A stretch of 8,401 nucleotides of DNA from an uncultured Microbacterium sp. GTDB lineage: Bacteria > Actinomycetota > Actinomycetes > Actinomycetales > Microbacteriaceae. This document shows, piece after piece, positions 6,274-8,401 of the stretch. The translations under genes were made by a program, and so were the position numbers. The stretch is from positions 1 to 8,401 of the forward strand of contig CALKHM010000306.1 of the NCBI GenBank assembly GCA_937988695.1, written 5' to 3'. The notes below the pieces were generated by a model. That model made no database searches. It had not been told where the DNA came from and saw only the letters and a list, made by a program, of their open reading frames with translations. Positions within the stretch are counted from its first letter, which is position 1. Each line of letters opens with the position of its first letter.

Positions 6274-6312
6274 CGAACGCGCGCCCGGCGAACGCGTGTC
6301 CCCGCGCGTTCG
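6274..6312. repeat. Inverted repeat, 10-bp perfect arms
   Basis: CGAACGCGCG (6274-6283) is the exact reverse complement of CGCGCGTTCG (6303-6312), with a 19-base loop. An outer weaker pair, GTCACCCGACGA (6240-6251) with TCGTCGGTGAC (6310-6320), overlaps its right arm and that of the next hairpin, so these folds compete. It starts about 70 bases after the nagA stop. Confidence 0.6.
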
Positions 6313-6315
6313 TCG

Positions 6316-6363
6316 GTGACGGGGCCGGCGGTCCTTTCCCCAGCGGACCTCCGGTCCCGTCAC
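6316..6363 (+). terminator. Strong hairpin, probable nagA transcript end (no U-tract)
   Basis: GTGACGGG (6316-6323) pairs with CCCGTCAC (6356-6363). The stem continues through a G-U pair, CCGG/CCGG, one mismatch and GGTCC/GGACC, leaving the 10-base loop TTTCCCCAGC (6335-6344). That is 18 pairs with a single mismatch in 48 bases, very stable. It lies 115 bases after nagA. No U-run follows, which is common for actinobacterial terminators, but an RNA-stability or regulatory role is equally possible. Confidence 0.5.
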
Positions 6364-6366
6364 TGC

Positions 6367-6384
6367 CGATCGCGGGTGCGATCG
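6367..6384. repeat. Compact hairpin, 7-bp stem with GGGT loop
   Basis: CGATCGC (6367-6373) and GCGATCG (6378-6384) are perfect complements around the tetraloop GGGT. It starts only three bases after the preceding long hairpin, so the two would stack as a tandem. Confidence 0.55.
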
Positions 6385-6389
6385 ACCCC

Positions 6390-6512
6390 GTGCTTCTCCC
6401 CCCGGCAAAACACAGGCTGCGAGAACGGAAGCTGTCCCCAGTTGCGCTCCTTCTCGCCGACTGTCTCGGGCGACAGTCGGCCGGTGCTCCATCCCCCCGG
6501 AGGAGCACCGGC
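6390..6512 (+). ncRNA. Candidate small RNA resembling the actinobacterial 6C class
   Basis: Two hairpin loops here share the string TCCCCCCGG (6397-6405 and 6492-6500). The first is in a weak stem, GTGCTT with AAACAC (6390-6413, one mismatch). The second caps a perfect 11-bp stem, GCCGGTGCTCC (6480-6490) with GGAGCACCGGC (6502-6512). Between them are a GCGAGAA/TTCTCGC stem (6419-6457) and a perfect 10-bp stem, GCCGACTGTC/GACAGTCGGC (6456-6481). 6C RNAs are defined by two hairpins whose loops carry six or more C residues, so the resemblance is real. However, the two loops are further apart than I would expect for that class, the first stem is poor, and I see no promoter or U-tract. It may instead be part of the nagA 3' UTR or the sigma-gene leader. 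Confidence 0.35.
6456..6481. terminator. Perfect 10-bp hairpin, first of a tandem pair
   Basis: GCCGACTGTC (6456-6465) and GACAGTCGGC (6472-6481) pair perfectly around the six-base loop TCGGGC. The last two bases (6480-6481) are also the first two of the next hairpin (6480-6512), so the bases of the two stems compete. The tandem looks like a transcription end readable from either strand, but no U-tract follows. An intrinsic terminator is therefore only one possibility. Confidence 0.5.
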
Positions 6513-6691
6513 TCGTCATTTGATGAGACGGCCAGCGACGCGATTCATGACGCGACTTCCCCGAAAAAGATCTGGCGCGTCTGAGAATCGCCGGTGGGCG
6601 GCCGAATCTGTGTGCGCGGGGATGGCATGTCCAGGAGCGATCGGCAAGAATAGGGGGATTGCGTCCGGCGGCCCGAGCCGGCGCCCAGCCC

Positions 6692-6696
6692 AGGAG
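6692..6696 (+). promoter_or_regulatory. Ribosome binding site of the sigma-factor gene
   Basis: AGGAG is followed by five bases (AGACG) and the ATG at 6702. It sets the start of the sigma/anti-sigma fusion gene, for which no other ATG or GTG nearby has a comparable site. Confidence 0.75.
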
Positions 6697-6701
6697 AGAC
6701 G

Positions 6702-8401
6702 ATGAGGAATCGTCGCGGCCAGCAGCGCCGTGTCTTCGACGAGACGGCCGACGCCGATCTCGTCGAGCAGTCGCGCGCGGGCGACACCGACGCCTTCGGC
6801 GAGCTGTGGCGACGGCACTATCCTTCGGGAATCGCCGTAGCGCGGTCGATCACGTCGTCTCTGGAACCCGACGATCTCGTCCAGGAGGCGTACACCCGCA
6901 TCTTCCGTTCGATCCAGCGCGGAGGCGGGCCGACGGGCTCCTTCCGCGCCTACTTGTTCACCAGCATCCGCAACACCGCGGCCGCCTGGGGGCGCACGCG
7001 GCGCGAGACAGCGATCGACGAGCTGGATGCGGTGCCCGACCCCGAGACCGAGGATGCGGCCACGAACGACGCGCTCGATCGCGGGCTCACGCATCAGGCG
7101 TTCCGCAGCCTGCCCGCGCGCTGGCAGGAGGTGCTCTGGTACACCGAGATCGAGCAGATGAAGCCGGCGGAGGTGGCACCGCTGCTCGGGATGAAGGCGA
7201 ACGCCGTCGCGCAGCTGGCCGTACGTGCACGCGAGGGGTTGCGCGCGGCGTGGGTGCAGGCGCATCTGCGGTCGGTGGCCGACGGATCGGACTGCCAGTG
7301 GACGATCCAGCGGCTGGGCGCGTACGCACGAGGAACCCTCGGCAAGCGCGACCGAGGAAAGGTCGATGCGCACCTGCACGAGTGCGCGCGGTGCGCGATC
7401 GTCGCGGGAGAGGCCAAGGACGTCTCAGACCGGCTGGCTCTCGTGTTGCTGCCGCTGACGCTCGGAGCCGGCGCCGCGGGCTACGCCGCGTGGCTGCAGC
7501 TGGCAACTCCCGTCACTGCCGTCGCGGCGATGCCGTCGGCCATCGTGCAGGGGGCGGTCGTCGCCGGCGGGGCACCCGCCGCGGCGGCCGCGGGCTCGGT
7601 GCCGGGCGTGACCGGGACCGCCGGGGGCGCCGGGGGTGCGGGTGGTGCAGGCACGGCCGGAGTCGGCGGGGCAGGCGGTAGTGCCGCCGGCACGTTCACT
7701 GGCGTCGGCGCCGTCGCGGGCCTGGTCACCGCCGGTGTGCTGGTGGCCGCAACCCTCGCCGTCGGAGCGGTGCTGCTTCCGCGCGCTCTGACACCACCGT
7801 CATCACCCGACGCACAATCGTATGAGCGGGGCGCGGTTCCCGGGACCGGGATGCCCAGCGCCGACATCGTCGGCCAGGAATCGAAGCCCGACGAGGTTCC
7901 CCCGGCACCTCCCGAGCCGCCGGTGGCTCCGCGCACGCCCGCGCCGAAGTCCACGACGCCGGCTCCCGCGCCGAAGAAGGCGGTGCCCCCCGTACAGGCC
8001 GCACCCGCGCCGCAGGCACCAGCCGCACCCGCACCGGCGCCCACCGAGCCGGCCGAACCGGCCGAGGTGACGCCGACAGCTCCTGACACGTCCTCGTCCG
8101 ACGCTCCGGTGGACGAGTCCGCCCCACCGCCCACCGACGCCTCCGGCACCGCCGCCTCTGCAGCACCATCGACGTCGACGAGCGAGGGTGATGCGAGCAC
8201 CACCACATCCACGACGGCACCGACCTCCGGCTCCGAGGGCTCCAGCACGCCGTCCGAGTCCGTCCCCACCGACACCACACCCACCGGCACCGCCACACCC
8301 ACCGACACCGCATCCTCGCCGACCGACGGCACACCCACCGACACCGCCCCGCCACCCGCCGCCACCGCCAAGTTTGAGGCTGGTACGCATTGCAGCGACC
8401 G
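6702..8401 (+). CDS. ECF-like sigma factor fused to a ZAS anti-sigma motif, membrane segments and a Pro/Thr-rich tail (runs off right edge)
   Basis: This is one open frame of 566 codons with no stop before the window end. Residues about 20-100 are sigma region 2 (LVEQSRAGDTDAFGELWRRH, EPDDLVQEAYTRIFRSI, FRAYLFTSIRNTAAAWGR). Residues about 130-185 are region 4 (FRSLPARWQEVLWYTEIEQ, then a helix-turn-helix around EVAPLLGMKANAVAQLAVRA). Directly after comes a zinc anti-sigma motif: Cys198, 25 residues, His224-x3-Cys228-x2-Cys231. Hydrophobic stretches follow at about 244-266, perhaps 270-297, and 333-360, with a Gly/Ala-rich linker at 283-331. From 395 the chain is Pro/Ala-rich, then Thr/Ser/Pro/Asp-rich to 552, and at AKFEAGTHCSD a new domain may begin. 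Actinobacterial ECF sigma factors with zinc-finger and membrane extensions are known; such proteins could be released by proteolysis. The target regulon is unknown. Confidence 0.9.
   Translation, partial: MRNRRGQQRRVFDETADADLVEQSRAGDTDAFGELWRRHYPSGIAVARSITSSLEPDDLVQEAYTRIFRSIQRGGGPTGSFRAYLFTSIRNTAAAWGRTRRETAIDELDAVPDPETEDAATNDALDRGLTHQAFRSLPARWQEVLWYTEIEQMKPAEVAPLLGMKANAVAQLAVRAREGLRAAWVQAHLRSVADGSDCQWTIQRLGAYARGTLGKRDRGKVDAHLHECARCAIVAGEAKDVSDRLALVLLPLTLGAGAAGYAAWLQLATPVTAVAAMPSAIVQGAVVAGGAPAAAAAGSVPGVTGTAGGAGGAGGAGTAGVGGAGGSAAGTFTGVGAVAGLVTAGVLVAATLAVGAVLLPRALTPPSSPDAQSYERGAVPGTGMPSADIVGQESKPDEVPPAPPEPPVAPRTPAPKSTTPAPAPKKAVPPVQAAPAPQAPAAPAPAPTEPAEPAEVTPTAPDTSSSDAPVDESAPPPTDASGTAASAAPSTSTSEGDASTTTSTTAPTSGSEGSSTPSESVPTDTTPTGTATPTDTASSPTDGTPTDTAPPPAATAKFEAGTHCSD
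8294..8347 (+). repeat. In-frame 36-base-period repeat in the Thr/Pro-rich tail
   Basis: The 18-base string CACACCCACCGACACCGC occurs at 8294-8311 and 8330-8347, exactly 36 bases or 12 codons apart. It encodes TPTDTA within the sigma-fusion protein; related PTDT units occur just upstream (near residue 522). This is low-complexity, cell-wall-spanner-like sequence in which copy number can change by slippage without breaking the frame. Confidence 0.7.

Larger units (their letters stand above)
6202..6701. other. 500-base non-coding region rich in hairpins between nagA and the sigma-factor gene
   Basis: Open frames here (for example 6253-6705 plus, 6241-6519 minus) are Arg/Pro/Ser-rich, match no recognisable family and lack ribosome sites, as expected for chance frames in GC-rich DNA. 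The first 310 bases are unusually dense in inverted repeats, listed separately: 6274-6312, 6316-6363, 6367-6384, 6419-6457, 6456-6481 and 6480-6512. A 12-base palindromic site CAGGCGTGCCTG lies at 6261-6272 and a direct repeat GACGCGA at 6537-6543 and 6549-6555. From about 6560 to 6690, the sigma gene's immediate upstream region, there is no hairpin of note and no convincing -35/-10 pair. The block probably holds the nagA terminator, perhaps a small RNA, and the sigma-gene leader. Confidence 0.65.

Noticed and set aside
6253..6705. 150-codon plus-strand frame in the nagA-sigma gap
   Set aside because: It is Arg/Pro/Ser-rich, crosses several hairpins, overlaps the sigma start, and shows no family motif or ribosome site.
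6516..7379. 287-codon minus-strand frame over the sigma-factor N-terminus
   Set aside because: It is opposite conserved sigma regions 2 and 4; its Arg-rich translation has no motif.
7481..8371. Minus-strand open frame of 296 codons, Val/Gly/Ala/Ser-rich
   Set aside because: It looks like a repetitive surface protein but is the reverse complement of the Gly/Ala and Pro/Thr-rich parts of the sigma fusion, whose frame is supported by domain motifs and a ribosome site.

Overview
This is a GC-rich chromosomal window, by eye about 70% G+C, with strong third-position G/C bias, AGGAG-type ribosome sites mixed with apparently leaderless starts, and actinobacterial protein families. It fits a member of the Microbacteriaceae, most likely Microbacterium or a close relative. 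The genus is inferred from style and gene content, not from a marker gene. No rRNA, tRNA, CRISPR array, transposase or prophage gene is visible.

Layout. At 1-290 (minus) is the N-terminal part of a DUF4188 monooxygenase-like protein that runs off the left edge. It is divergent from a TetR/WHG regulator (350-952, plus), and the 59 bases between them hold a 30-base near-perfect palindrome that is the obvious operator. A convergent gap (953-1084) with interleaved inverted repeats separates this pair from a minus-strand one-carbon unit. Transcription of that unit runs leftward: promoter near 3486-3491, a ZTP (pfl-motif) riboswitch at 3411-3480, glyA (2089-3363, probable GTG start), a 22-bp perfect-arm hairpin (1998-2062), then folD (1085-1966). 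GlyA makes 5,10-methylene-THF from serine and FolD converts it to 10-formyl-THF. ZTP/ZMP signals 10-formyl-THF shortage, so the switch, glyA and folD form one coherent circuit.

Divergent from glyA is an amino-sugar pair: a cytoplasmic GH20 beta-N-acetylhexosaminidase (3542-5053, apparently leaderless) and NagA, GlcNAc-6-phosphate deacetylase (5056-6201), two bases apart and surely cotranscribed. Together they suggest intracellular use of chitin or peptidoglycan fragments; the kinase or PTS needed between them is not in the window.

The 500 bases from 6202 to 6701 hold no convincing gene but are packed with strong hairpins. Two hairpin loops share the 9-base string TCCCCCCGG, which recalls the actinobacterial 6C RNA class. 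After this, with a good ribosome site, starts a large unfinished gene (6702 to beyond 8401). It encodes an ECF-like sigma factor fused in one chain to a zinc-binding anti-sigma (ZAS) motif, hydrophobic membrane segments, a Gly/Ala-rich linker and a long Pro/Thr/Ser-rich tail. The most unusual items are this one-piece sigma/anti-sigma membrane protein, the hairpin-rich non-coding block before it, and the long hairpin between glyA and folD.
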